Position numbers and translations under genes: made by a program. From NCBI GenBank assembly GCA_035448545.1, contig DAOTJE010000018.1, forward strand, positions 1-64,000: a stretch of DNA of 64,000 nucleotides, given 5' to 3'. Within the stretch, counting starts at the first letter, position 1. Each line of letters opens with the position of its first letter. The DNA comes from Anaerobaca sp035448545. Lineage in GTDB: Bacteria > Planctomycetota > Phycisphaerae > Sedimentisphaerales > Anaerobacaceae. This document shows positions 24,050-32,947 of the stretch, in pieces. The notes beneath the pieces are model-generated. The model was not told where the DNA came from. It saw nothing but the letters and a program-made list of their open reading frames with translations, and did not search any database.

Positions 24050-24580
24050 ATGAAACAGGGCAATGTCGTCGTCTCTCTCGTCTGCGTCGCCATCGTGCTT
24101 GGAGCGGCCTACGGGCTGGGTCTGTTGATCCGGCAGGCTCGCACGGGCGCGAGCAAACCGGCGCCGGCGGCGGCCGAACCGAACGGAATCGCGAACCTGG
24201 AGAAGCTCGTGCCCGGTCGGCGTAGCGCGCAAAGCAAACCGAAACCGACAACCGAGCAGTTGGCGGCCGAAAAGCAGCGGAAGGCCGAGGAGCTTGCCGA
24301 GGTCGGCGCATTGACGGAACAGCAGAAGCAGGAACGACGTGAGGCCCTGCGCGCTCAACTACGCACCGCAAGCCAAAGGCCGGAACGGCTGCCCCATCTG
24401 TCGCCGGAGGAACTGGAGGAACTGCGGCATAAATGGCCGCAGATGTCGGAGGAAGAGAGAGCGGCCGTCCGGGCAGCGATGTCGGGACGGCGTCGGCCCG
24501 TCCGACCTCGCACGGCTGCGCCCAACGACGTGAACACATCGGCGCCGCAATCGGAGCCCAACGCCGTCGGTTCGAACTGA
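24050..24580 (+). CDS. Membrane-anchored protein of unknown function in the secretion operon
   Basis: 176 aa from ATG 24050, preceded by AAAAAGGA. One N-terminal membrane helix (VVVSLVCVAIVLGAAYGLGLL), then a charged, largely helical periplasmic part with a coiled-coil-like segment (QLAAEKQRKAEELAEVGAL) and the motif HKWPQMSEEERAAVRAAM near residue 130. The tail is rich in Arg, Pro, Asn and Ser. The W-x2-M-x-E-E motif is shared with the GspC-like neighbour and resembles the DUF3106-type repeat. It lies between gspC and gspD, so it may help connect inner membrane and secretin. Confidence 0.65.
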   Translation: MKQGNVVVSLVCVAIVLGAAYGLGLLIRQARTGASKPAPAAAEPNGIANLEKLVPGRRSAQSKPKPTTEQLAAEKQRKAEELAEVGALTEQQKQERREALRAQLRTASQRPERLPHLSPEELEELRHKWPQMSEEERAAVRAAMSGRRRPVRPRTAAPNDVNTSAPQSEPNAVGSN

Positions 24581-24624
24581 GAGACCAACGAGAAACCAAT
24601 CCCGATTGATACGAGGAGAAGAAA

Positions 24625-27600
24625 GTGGAACGGTCCAGGATACTCTTGTGGGTGATCGTGTTTGCGGCGGCCGGGATTATCGTCTGGCGCGTCGGTTTCT
24701 CGGTCCCCAAATCGGGCGTGCCGACGCTGGCGCGGACGGTCGAAGCTGCGTCGCCTGGTGCGGCCGGTACTGCTCCCAACGAGCCGTCGGGCGAGCTATC
24801 GCCGCAGGTCCAAGACGCCAATTCAGTTCCCGTTGTGAGTCCGGCCGGCGACGCCAATGAAGCGAGCGAGGACCAGCCGGAAGGCTCGGCACCCGATCCG
24901 AACCGCGCCGACGAGCGTTCCGCCCGGGGCCGGAGGAGCCGGGCCGACGTCTCGGAACCGAATGCCGTCTCCGCGTCCGGCGAGCCCATGGAGGCGGTCA
25001 ATCTCAAAGACGTCGAGATGAAGAAGATCATCGACAAGATCGCCGAGTGGACGGGCAAGACCGTGATTCCCCACGAAGAAGCGATGAAGCAGAAGATCAC
25101 GATCTACGCGCCGGACAAGCTGCCGCGGGCCAAGGCCCTCTCGACGATCTACAGCGCGCTGCGCATGAAGGGCTTCGTGGTCGAGGAAATCGACGACATG
25201 CTCTTTCTTAAGCCGATTGCCGACGCCAAGCTGGGCGTGGTCCCGACGGTCGGGCCGGACGAGCCGCTGGCCATGATCGAAAACCGGGACCAGATCGTGC
25301 GGAAGTTCTTCCGGCTGAGCAACTATCCGCCCGCCCAGATGGGTGAGATCATCCAACCGCTGGTCGGGCAATACGGCCACGTCAGCGTCGACGAAACCAC
25401 CGGGATGCTCCTGGTCATCGACACGGTCGGAAACCTCATGTCCATCGGACGCATCATCGACCAGTTCGACGTGCCGGAGGCGGGCCGGGCGGTGGAGCAG
25501 TTCTTCGAGATCAAGCATGGCGATCCGGCGGAGATCGTCCAGTTGCTTCGGATGCTCCTCGGCGAGGCTCCCACGGGCGGCCGACGGGGGGGCTCGCCCA
25601 GCCGGAACGTTTACAGCAGCCGGAGGCCGTCCGGGACACCGAGTCGTCCGGGCGCGCCGGGCGCTGCCAGCACGGCGGCCACATCCGTCGTCATCGGGGC
25701 CGGCGACATGCCGATCGTGCTGATTCCCGTGCCGAAGGCCAAGTGGATCATCGCGCGAGGATCGGCCGAGGACATCCGGCAGATCGGCGAGTGGATCCAG
25801 AAACTCGATCGCGAGGAGCCGGTGGCTTCGGAATACGAAACGGTTGCCATCTCTTATGCGGACACCCGAGAAGTGGCCAGTCGCATCGAGGAGGCACTGC
25901 GTGACATGCCGGGCACGCAACTGGCCCCCAGCATCCTGATCCGACCGCTGGAGCAATCCCGGCAGATCATGATCTTCGGCCGGGCCGATCTTCGTGACAT
26001 GGTCAAGAAGCTGATTACGGAGATCGATATCCCCGCCGGAACGTTCGAAACCAAAAAGTTCGACCTCAAGTTCGCCGACCCCGAGCAGATCAAGGAGAAT
26101 CTCGACAACCTCTATGGCGAGCAAATCCCCGAGTACGACTCCTACTATTACTATCGCTACGGTCGCGGCAGCCGAGGGCCGGACTCCACCACGGTCAAGG
26201 TAATCGCGTTTCCGACGATGGGGCAGGTCACAGTGATCGCCTCGCCCGAGAACATGCGCAAGATCGAGAAGCAGATCGAGGAATGGGACGTGCCGCTGAA
26301 TGTGGAGGCGGTCAAGCCGCGAATCATCGAGCTGCGAAACTCCGATCCCGTTCAGATGACACAACTGCTGACGAAACTCTTCTCGGAAGACCAGGATAGC
26401 GCCAGTTCCAACCTGATCCGCCTGATCCTTTACGGCAGTTCCGGCAACGAGCGCAAGAAGATCGTGGGCCCGCTCTACGGCCAGCTCACATTCGAGGACG
26501 TCCCCGGGACCAAGAAAATCATCGTGATCAGCAAGATTCCGCAGGCGTATGATGTGATCGAGCAGTTGATCTACGACCTGGACCGCCAGGAGATGGCGGA
26601 GATCCCCAACGTGGTCCCGTTGCAGTATGCCGACCCGGAGGACCTCGCCGAGCGTCTGAACGCCATGTTCAATGAACCCGGCACGACCGCGCGGATCCGC
26701 CGGCAGATGACCGGCCTGTCCGAGTATTCGATGGACAACTCGCAACGCAACCAGGGTGGCGGGCCCAACGCCGGCAACAACAATCAGAGGGACGGGGGCG
26801 GCAGCGAAGAGTACACGCCCTGGTGGTCCGCCGGGGCCCGACAACGCGCCGACGAGGAACCCATCAGCAACGTGATCGGCAAGGTGCGCTTCATCCCGGA
26901 TCCGCGCAGCAAATCGATTCTGGTTCTGGCGGCCCCCGAGTTCCAGCAGAGCCTCGAACAGACCATCAAGCAATTGGATACGCCGGGCAAGCAGTTGCTG
27001 GTCAAGGCGATCGTGGTCGAAGTCGAGCACGGGAGTATGACGTCTCTGGGCGTCCAACTGGCGACCAACCCGAGTGCCTTCAGTCATCTCGGGGAAAACG
27101 CGGTGACGGCGCTGGGCCAGCTCACAAATCTGGCCACGCGCGGTTCTGCGGTGGCCAGTGACACGGCCCTCGGGGCGGAAGGGACCGGCACCATTGTGGG
27201 CGGGACCTCGGCGGTCTACGCGTTGATCGATTTCCTGATCAGGACGACGCACGCCAAGATTCTCAACCAGCAGACGCTGTGGACGGAGGACAACGAAGAG
27301 GCGATGTTCTTCAAGGGACAGGAGGTGGCCTTCCTGGCCGGCTCGACAAGTTCGGCCAATGTGGGCGTGACGCAGAACGTGGAGTTCAAGAACGTCGGCA
27401 TGACGATGCAGGTGCGTCCGAGCATCACGCCGGAACGCCGTGTGGACATGGAGATCCGCGTCGATCTGTCGCAGTTGACGACGGAGGTGATCAATAACCA
27501 GCCGGTTCGCAGCAAAGTCGAGAGCAAAACGAACATGGTCGTCCAGGACGGGGAGACCATCATGCTTGGCGGCATGTTGTTCGAGAAGGACACGGCCGTC

Positions 27601-27849
27601 AAACGCAAACTGCCGCTGCTCGGCGATCTGCCGCTGGTGGGCGGACTGTTTCAGCACAACGACGTCGTTCAATCCAACAGCGAGCTGATCGTGTTCGTCA
27701 CTCCGTTCGTGATGGATGAAGCAACCGAGGAAGTCTCGGAAAAGGCCAAGAAGGAGATCGACGGCAGTCGTCAGCGTCTGGACGAACTGACGAGCCAGCT
27801 GGAGGAAACCCGGCAGGAGTTGGAGAAGAAGGCCCCGAAGAAGAAATAG
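24625..27849 (+). CDS. gspD: Type II secretion secretin GspD
   Basis: 1074 aa, long for GspD (usually 650-750). GTG start at 24625 after GAGGAGAAG. An N-terminal hydrophobic helix and an Asn/Pro/Ser-rich linker precede N0 (AVNLKDVEMKKIIDKIAEWT) and several secretin N repeats (RKFFRLSNYPPAQMGEII, VVPLQYADPEDLAERLNAMF). The C-terminal secretin domain (about 790-1035) contains VKAIVVEVEHGSMTSLGVQL and MVVQDGETIMLGGMLFEKD, ending ELIVFVTPFVMDEA. A coiled-coil tail follows. The N region contains extra repeats and a Tyr-rich insert near residue 505. It forms the outer-membrane gate. Confidence 0.95.
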   Translation: MERSRILLWVIVFAAAGIIVWRVGFSVPKSGVPTLARTVEAASPGAAGTAPNEPSGELSPQVQDANSVPVVSPAGDANEASEDQPEGSAPDPNRADERSARGRRSRADVSEPNAVSASGEPMEAVNLKDVEMKKIIDKIAEWTGKTVIPHEEAMKQKITIYAPDKLPRAKALSTIYSALRMKGFVVEEIDDMLFLKPIADAKLGVVPTVGPDEPLAMIENRDQIVRKFFRLSNYPPAQMGEIIQPLVGQYGHVSVDETTGMLLVIDTVGNLMSIGRIIDQFDVPEAGRAVEQFFEIKHGDPAEIVQLLRMLLGEAPTGGRRGGSPSRNVYSSRRPSGTPSRPGAPGAASTAATSVVIGAGDMPIVLIPVPKAKWIIARGSAEDIRQIGEWIQKLDREEPVASEYETVAISYADTREVASRIEEALRDMPGTQLAPSILIRPLEQSRQIMIFGRADLRDMVKKLITEIDIPAGTFETKKFDLKFADPEQIKENLDNLYGEQIPEYDSYYYYRYGRGSRGPDSTTVKVIAFPTMGQVTVIASPENMRKIEKQIEEWDVPLNVEAVKPRIIELRNSDPVQMTQLLTKLFSEDQDSASSNLIRLILYGSSGNERKKIVGPLYGQLTFEDVPGTKKIIVISKIPQAYDVIEQLIYDLDRQEMAEIPNVVPLQYADPEDLAERLNAMFNEPGTTARIRRQMTGLSEYSMDNSQRNQGGGPNAGNNNQRDGGGSEEYTPWWSAGARQRADEEPISNVIGKVRFIPDPRSKSILVLAAPEFQQSLEQTIKQLDTPGKQLLVKAIVVEVEHGSMTSLGVQLATNPSAFSHLGENAVTALGQLTNLATRGSAVASDTALGAEGTGTIVGGTSAVYALIDFLIRTTHAKILNQQTLWTEDNEEAMFFKGQEVAFLAGSTSSANVGVTQNVEFKNVGMTMQVRPSITPERRVDMEIRVDLSQLTTEVINNQPVRSKVESKTNMVVQDGETIMLGGMLFEKDTAVKRKLPLLGDLPLVGGLFQHNDVVQSNSELIVFVTPFVMDEATEEVSEKAKKEIDGSRQRLDELTSQLEETRQELEKKAPKKK

Positions 27850-27930
27850 CCGCGAGACGCTGCGCGATCCAGGCGGCCGCCGGTTCGTCCAACAGGTACG
27901 CCGCCTTTGCCTTCGGGCGCCGGCCGGCGG

Positions 27931-29208
27931 TCAGGACTGCCTGGTGATCTTCTCTCTGCCGCCCATATAGGGACGCAGGACCGGCGGAATCGTGATGGAG
28001 CCGTCGGCGTTCTGGTACAGCTCCATCAGCGGGATCAGCGCGCGCGGCGAGGCGATCACCGTATTGTTCAGCGTGTGGCAGAATAAGTTCTTCTTCGTCT
28101 GGGCATCCTTGTACCGCAGGTTCATGCGCCGCGCCTGAAAGTCATAGAACTTGCTGGCGCTGTGCGTTTCGCAATAATTGCCGCGCGAGGGCATCCAGGC
28201 CTCGATGTCGTATTTCTTGGCTTGGCCCCGGCCGAGGTCGCCCGTGCAGACCACGACGACGCGGTAGGGCAGTCCAAGGGCCTTCATCACACCCTCGGAA
28301 TTGGCCAGAATCTCCTCGTGGAACCTGGCACTCTCCTCGGCACTGTTGCGACAGATAACGACCTGTTCGACCTTGTCGAACTGGTGAATCCGGTAAAGTC
28401 CGTACGTGTCCTTGCCGGCGGCACCGGCCTCGCGGCGGAAACAGCTTGACAGCGCCACGAATTTCAGCGGCAACTCCTGCTCCTGGAGAATCTCGCCCAT
28501 GCGGTAGGCGGTAAGCGGCACTTCCGCCGTGCCGACCAGGCTTAGTTCGTCCTTTTCCATCCGATAGGTCTGCTCTTCGGAGCCTGGATAGTAGCCGGTT
28601 CCCTGCATGGCTTCGTCGCGCATCAGCAGTGGCACCGACATGGGGACATAGCCGCGCGCGACCATGAAGTCGATCGCGAAACGCAGCACCGCCCAGTGCA
28701 GCAGGGCGCCGTCGCCTTTAAGGAAGTAGTTCCGTGTTCCCGCCAGTTTCACGCCGCGTTCGATGTCGATGATGTTCAGCGCCACGCCGAGTTCAACGTG
28801 GTCCTTCACCTCGAAGTCGAACGACGGGACCCGGCCTTCGCGACGCAGCTCAACGTTCTCGGTATCGTCCTTGCCCACCGGGACCTCGGCGTCGGCCGGT
28901 TGAGGAACCTGGAGCATCAGCGCGTCGAATTGGGGCTGCAACTGCTTGACCTGGCTCTGATCCTCCTCTTCCTCCTGTTTCAGCCGCGACAACTCGCGCA
29001 GCGCCGCTTCCTTCTCGGCGCCGGACAGCTTCGGTACGGACTTGCCGATGCGGTTCTTCTCCGTAGCGATATCCTGAAGCCTCGCTTTGACGTCCCTCAG
29101 TCGCTGGTCAAGCTCCAGCAGTTTCGGAATGTCGGCGTCGATGCGTTTGTTCTTGGCCGCCTGGATGTAGACGTCCGGATGATCTCGCAGTTCCTTAATG
29201 TCGATCAT
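27931..29208 (-). CDS. serS: Seryl-tRNA synthetase
   Basis: 425 aa, normal length. The N-terminal helical arm (about 1-105) carries the coiled-coil that grips tRNA-Ser (DQRLRDVKARLQDIATEKNR, SRLKQEEEEDQSQVKQL). The class II core shows motif 1 near GYVPMSVPLLM, motif 2 FVALSSCFRREAGAAGKDTYGLYRIHQF, and motif 3 NTVIASPRALIPLMELYQN with the essential Arg. It charges tRNA-Ser in the cytoplasm. Unusually, its ATG overlaps the stop of the ketosynthase gene as ATGA, so it is the last gene of the fatty-acid-like operon. Confidence 0.97.
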   Translation of the reverse strand: MIDIKELRDHPDVYIQAAKNKRIDADIPKLLELDQRLRDVKARLQDIATEKNRIGKSVPKLSGAEKEAALRELSRLKQEEEEDQSQVKQLQPQFDALMLQVPQPADAEVPVGKDDTENVELRREGRVPSFDFEVKDHVELGVALNIIDIERGVKLAGTRNYFLKGDGALLHWAVLRFAIDFMVARGYVPMSVPLLMRDEAMQGTGYYPGSEEQTYRMEKDELSLVGTAEVPLTAYRMGEILQEQELPLKFVALSSCFRREAGAAGKDTYGLYRIHQFDKVEQVVICRNSAEESARFHEEILANSEGVMKALGLPYRVVVVCTGDLGRGQAKKYDIEAWMPSRGNYCETHSASKFYDFQARRMNLRYKDAQTKKNLFCHTLNNTVIASPRALIPLMELYQNADGSITIPPVLRPYMGGREKITRQS

Positions 29209-30596
29209 AGTCTCTCCCCACCGGACAGCGCCGGTCCTCTACGGGACAGGATGCATCCGTCCGGGTCTTCCGGGCCCTCGGAATACTGTTTGAGAATGAC
29301 TACGTTGTTCTGGCCGCCGAATCCGAACGATTCGTTCATCACAACGCGAACGGGCATCTTCCGGGGCACATTCGGCACGTAGTCCAGGTCCAGTTCGGGA
29401 TCAGGGTCGTTCAGGTTGATCGTCGGCGGAACGACGGCGTCGCGTATGGCCAGCACGCAGGTGATCAGCTCGGCGGCGCCGGCGGCGGCGATCAGGTGGC
29501 CCAGCATGCTCTTGACGCTGCTGGCGGGGACCTGCCTGGCCCGCTCTTGGAACACGGTCTTGATGGCCAGCGTCTCGACGGAATCGTTCTCCTGAGTGCT
29601 CGTGCCATGCGTGTTGATGTAGTCAATGTCGCGATAGGTCAGTCCGGCGTCCGCCAGCGCCGCCTTCATCGCCTGAACGGCGCCACGTCCCTCGTCGTGC
29701 ATGTCGGTGACGCGATAGGCGTCGGAACTACTGCCGTAACCGACCAACTCCGCGAGGATCGTTGCGCCTCGCCGGCGGGCGGAGCTGAGCGATTCGAGGA
29801 CGACGATCGCGGCGCCTTCCCCGAGGACAAAACCGTCCCGGCTCGCACAGAACGGACGCGAGGCCGTCTCGGGGCTGTCGTTCCGCGTGGAAAGGGCGGT
29901 GAGCCGGTTGAAACCCGTCAGGCCCAGGACGTGGATCATCGAGTGGGCCCCTCCCGCAATCATGATATCGGCTTGGCCTCGACGGATCAACATCATGGCC
30001 TCGCCCACGGCCTGCGTGCTGGCGGCACAGGCCGTCAGACAACTGCGGGCCGGCCCCCTGGCGCCGGTCAACCGGGCGATGTGCGCGACCGCCATGTTGG
30101 GCTCCTGTTCGAGCTCATGCGCGGCCTGCATCTGTTCCTGCACCACGCGATTGGCGCGGGGCCAGAGGAATTCGTTGCGCTGCCCGTCCCAAGCGGCCAG
30201 GATGGCGGCGAAGAAGGCGTCGCTATCGAGAGAACCCTCGCCGGCGCCGAGATAGATACCCATTCTCGTGCGATCGATACGGTCGGCCGGTGCCTGCGAT
30301 TCGATCTCGATCCCCGCCTGGCGGCATGCCTGTGCGGTGGCACCGATGACGAAACCCGAACTGCGACTGCATGCCTCGTGGCACCGGGGGTTCTGAACGA
30401 ATCGTCGGTAATCGTAGCCTTTCACCTCGGCGGAAAACGTCGTCGGAAACGTCGACGCGTCAAAGATCGTCGTCCGGGCGGCGCCGCTGCGGCCGGCCAG
30501 AATCGCCTGCCAGACCGTCTCGACGTCGTGGCCCAACGGAGAGACGATCCCCATCCCGGTGATGACAACACGTTCTCGGGTCGTGGGCGTCTTCAT
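29205..30596 (-). CDS. Beta-ketoacyl-ACP synthase (FabF/KAS II-like)
   Basis: 463 aa with a complete thiolase-fold active site: Cys190 in CLTACAASTQAVGEA, His330 in INTHGTST, Lys362 and His367 in SVKSMLGHLIAAAG. It opens with VVITGMGIVSPLGHDVETVW and ends with the FGFGGQNNVVILKQ strand of FabF. The enzyme extends acyl-ACP by two carbons from malonyl-ACP. It directly abuts the neighbouring variant ketosynthase upstream and overlaps serS downstream. The two ketosynthases could form a heterodimer as in polyketide or aryl-polyene systems; the true product is unknown. Confidence 0.92.
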   Translation of the reverse strand: MKTPTTRERVVITGMGIVSPLGHDVETVWQAILAGRSGAARTTIFDASTFPTTFSAEVKGYDYRRFVQNPRCHEACSRSSGFVIGATAQACRQAGIEIESQAPADRIDRTRMGIYLGAGEGSLDSDAFFAAILAAWDGQRNEFLWPRANRVVQEQMQAAHELEQEPNMAVAHIARLTGARGPARSCLTACAASTQAVGEAMMLIRRGQADIMIAGGAHSMIHVLGLTGFNRLTALSTRNDSPETASRPFCASRDGFVLGEGAAIVVLESLSSARRRGATILAELVGYGSSSDAYRVTDMHDEGRGAVQAMKAALADAGLTYRDIDYINTHGTSTQENDSVETLAIKTVFQERARQVPASSVKSMLGHLIAAAGAAELITCVLAIRDAVVPPTINLNDPDPELDLDYVPNVPRKMPVRVVMNESFGFGGQNNVVILKQYSEGPEDPDGCILSRRGPALSGGERL

Positions 30597-31922
30597 TCAC
30601 GCAGCCCCCTCATCGTAGCGTTTGATCACGAGTGCGGCGGTCTGCCCGCCGTGCGTGTAGCTACAACAGATCGCGTGGTCAATGCGACGCCGGATGGTGT
30701 CGGTAGAAAGGTGCAGATGGCAACCCTCGGCAGCTCTGTCGAAGTTCCTCGCTGCCGGGATGGTGCCCGTCGTAATGGCTTTTACGGCGGCAATCGCATC
30801 CAACGCGCCCGCAGCAGCGCCCGTCGTGCTCAGCATGCTCTTGGTCGGCCAGACGACCACCCGCTCGACGGCATCGCCCAGGGCCGCCTGAATTCCCCTG
30901 GCCTCCGCCAGGTCGTCCGGAGGCAGCCCTGTTCCGTGGGGGATCAAGAGGTCCAGCTGCCGGGCGTCGATGCCGGCATCGTCCAGGGCCTTGGCAATGG
31001 CGAGGCGGACCGCCTCCCCGCTTGGTTCGAGCCTGGCATAGGCCGGATCGACACAGTGGCTCTGACCGACCCCTGCGACTTCGGCCAGAATTGTGGCGCC
31101 GCGACGGCGGGCATGAGACAGACTTTCGAGCACGAGCACGCCCCCGGCTTCGCCGAAGACCGACCCTTGCGCCTTCGCATCGAAGGGCCGGCACGCCTCC
31201 GCGGGCCGGTCGTTGCTGACATTGTTCGTCCGTCCGAGAAGGATCTGGCGGACCATCAGGACCGGATTGACCTTCGCCTCGGCCGCACCCGCCAGGGCGA
31301 TATCACTGTCCCCACGCGCAATAACCTGGGCTGCCTCGCCGATCGCCAGATGGGCGGACGCTTCCGCGCAGGTGATCGTGTTGCTCGGACCCTGGGCGTC
31401 GTGGATGATCCCGACGTGGCAGGCCAGCATGTTCGGCAGATACTTCAGCAGCCACAGGGGGGTGATGTGTTCGAGGCCGAACCGGCCCCACTTGCGGACG
31501 TCGAACCGGCCGTCGGTGACACTGGTGACGGCAGCCGGCGCCAGTTCCACCATGTCACAACTGATGATCCCCGCTCCCATGGTGATGGCCATGCGGGCCG
31601 GATCGATGCCGACGTTTTCCGGATCGATCCCCTTGGTGACCAGCCCGCTGGCGGTCACAGCCTGATGGGCTGCAATGACGGCCAGTTCGATGTCCCGGCA
31701 CATCAGCTTGCAGCTCTTGCGGTACTTGCGCGGAACATAATCCTGGATGTTGTATGGGGGGACCTCGCCTGCCAATTCGCATCGCAGACCTTCGGGATCG
31801 AACGCCCTGATGCGGCCGATGCCACATCGCCCTTCGCAAAGCCCGGCCCACATCTGATCGACATTGAGTCCCAGAGGGCTGACAGCCCCCAGCCCCGTCA
31901 CTACCACACGAGCCGATTCCAT
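30597..31922 (-). CDS. Variant beta-ketoacyl synthase lacking the second catalytic His
   Basis: 441 aa from the ATG at 31922 (TGATG overlap with the dehydratase; the upstream codon is TTG). The KS fold is clear: MESARVVVTGLGAVSPLG, nucleophile Cys185 in TCAEASAHLAIGEA, His329 in LIPHGTGL, Lys361. The second His motif KSxxGH reads KSMLST, with Thr366 in place of His. In FabF/FabB that His is needed to decarboxylate malonyl-ACP, so this protein may transfer or prime acyl groups, or serve as a chain-length-factor-like partner of the intact ketosynthase next to it. Unlike classical chain-length factors it keeps the Cys. Confidence 0.85.
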   Translation of the reverse strand: MESARVVVTGLGAVSPLGLNVDQMWAGLCEGRCGIGRIRAFDPEGLRCELAGEVPPYNIQDYVPRKYRKSCKLMCRDIELAVIAAHQAVTASGLVTKGIDPENVGIDPARMAITMGAGIISCDMVELAPAAVTSVTDGRFDVRKWGRFGLEHITPLWLLKYLPNMLACHVGIIHDAQGPSNTITCAEASAHLAIGEAAQVIARGDSDIALAGAAEAKVNPVLMVRQILLGRTNNVSNDRPAEACRPFDAKAQGSVFGEAGGVLVLESLSHARRRGATILAEVAGVGQSHCVDPAYARLEPSGEAVRLAIAKALDDAGIDARQLDLLIPHGTGLPPDDLAEARGIQAALGDAVERVVVWPTKSMLSTTGAAAGALDAIAAVKAITTGTIPAARNFDRAAEGCHLHLSTDTIRRRIDHAICCSYTHGGQTAALVIKRYDEGAA

Positions 31923-32425
31923 CAACTGGACTCCGCCGGCAAGGCGGCTCTGCCCGCCGCCTCCGAGACGATGTCACGCAGCAGGGACGTGAACAACCCC
32001 GTGAAGACGAAATTCTCCTCCGGGAACTTCTTGCCCGCCAGGTTCTGATCAACGTGGCTGAACATCAGGTCAATCTCCGCGATCCGCTGGTCGCCCCGCA
32101 GAATGTGGCCGGTGGTGCCGGCGGCTTCGGGCGCCAGCGAACTGATCTGGGCTTCGATCCGCAGGCTGTCACCCGGCCGGACGAAATCGTAGAACACGGC
32201 CTTGTTGATCTTGGCCAGAACGACCTTCTCGCGAAAATCGTTCGCCTGGCCGACGAGGATTCCGGCCGTCTGAGCCATTGCCTCAATCATCAGGCATTCC
32301 GGCATGATCGGAAAACCCGGAAAATGGTCGTGCAGATGCTCCTCGGCCAGCGTCACATTCTTGACCGTGACGGCACGGCGACCGCTTTCGAACTCCAGGA
32401 ACTTGTCGATCCAGATCCAACGCAT
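31922..32425 (-). CDS. FabZ-like 3-hydroxyacyl-ACP dehydratase
   Basis: 167 aa hot-dog protein. The FabZ motif reads DHFPGFPIMPECLMIEAMAQ with catalytic His34 and Glu48; the usual Gly after the second Pro is Glu43. The central strand KAVFYDFVRPGDSLRIEAQI and ILRGDQRIAEIDLMFSHVD complete the fold. A C-terminal extension of about 25 residues is unusual. It should dehydrate 3-hydroxyacyl-ACP in the operon, 81 bases after the ACP gene, and its stop overlaps the start of the variant ketosynthase. Confidence 0.85.
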   Translation of the reverse strand: MRWIWIDKFLEFESGRRAVTVKNVTLAEEHLHDHFPGFPIMPECLMIEAMAQTAGILVGQANDFREKVVLAKINKAVFYDFVRPGDSLRIEAQISSLAPEAAGTTGHILRGDQRIAEIDLMFSHVDQNLAGKKFPEENFVFTGLFTSLLRDIVSEAAGRAALPAESS

Positions 32426-32505
32426 GGGTCATCCCCACCCGGGGTGACCGCCGGGCCGCCCTGGGCGATCCGGCGGCGGTCCGTGGTGCCGGAACCGCCT
32501 GCGAC

Positions 32506-32901
32506 TCAGGCGCCGTTGATTTTGCCGTCGATGTAATTGACGATGGCGTTGACGGTGAACAGATTGGCCAGCTTGTTGATGTCCGGATTCTTCTCGAATT
32601 CGGTCAGGTCCGTGTGCGGCACGCTGGCTCGCAGCTCGGCCAGACCGCGGGCCGTCAGTTTGCCGTTGCTGACCAGTTCCGGATTGTTCAGCAGGCTCTC
32701 GGCGGGGAACAGCTCCTCGCGCGGCACCTTGATCCCAAACGCCTTCTCCAGCCGAAACACAATATCCAGGAAATCGATGCTCTCGGCGCCGAGATCCCCC
32801 ATGAGCGTGGCATCGGCAGTCACCTCCTCCTCGTCTGCCCCCAAGGCATCCACCAATACCTCCTGGACCTTCTGAAAAATCTCGTCGCGACTCATGGCCA
32901 T
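32506..32901 (-). CDS. Enlarged acyl carrier protein
   Basis: 131 aa, against about 78 for a normal ACP. Helix I is FQKVQEVLVDALGADEEEVT; the 4'-phosphopantetheine Ser is Ser41 in LGAESIDFLDIVFRLEKAFG. After IKVPREE about 45 extra residues (SLLNNPELVSNGKLTARGLA onwards) are inserted before the last helix LFTVNAIVNYIDGKI. Start at the ATG at 32901 with GGAGGT ten bases upstream; a second ATG at 32895 is possible. It carries the growing acyl chain for this operon. Confidence 0.88.
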   Translation of the reverse strand: MAMSRDEIFQKVQEVLVDALGADEEEVTADATLMGDLGAESIDFLDIVFRLEKAFGIKVPREELFPAESLLNNPELVSNGKLTARGLAELRASVPHTDLTEFEKNPDINKLANLFTVNAIVNYIDGKINGA

Positions 32902-32947
32902 GGCTTCTGGTACCTCCGGTCCTGCTATCCTGTCAAAATCCGTTTCG

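Noticed and set aside
24823..27672. 949-codon open frame antisense to gspD
   Set aside because: It mirrors the codon pattern of gspD, has no recognisable domain and lies wholly inside a clear secretin gene; long antisense frames are usual in GC-rich coding DNA.
29496..32048. 850-codon plus-strand frame across the ketosynthase genes
   Set aside because: Antisense to two ketosynthases with conserved active sites; product has no fold-like pattern.
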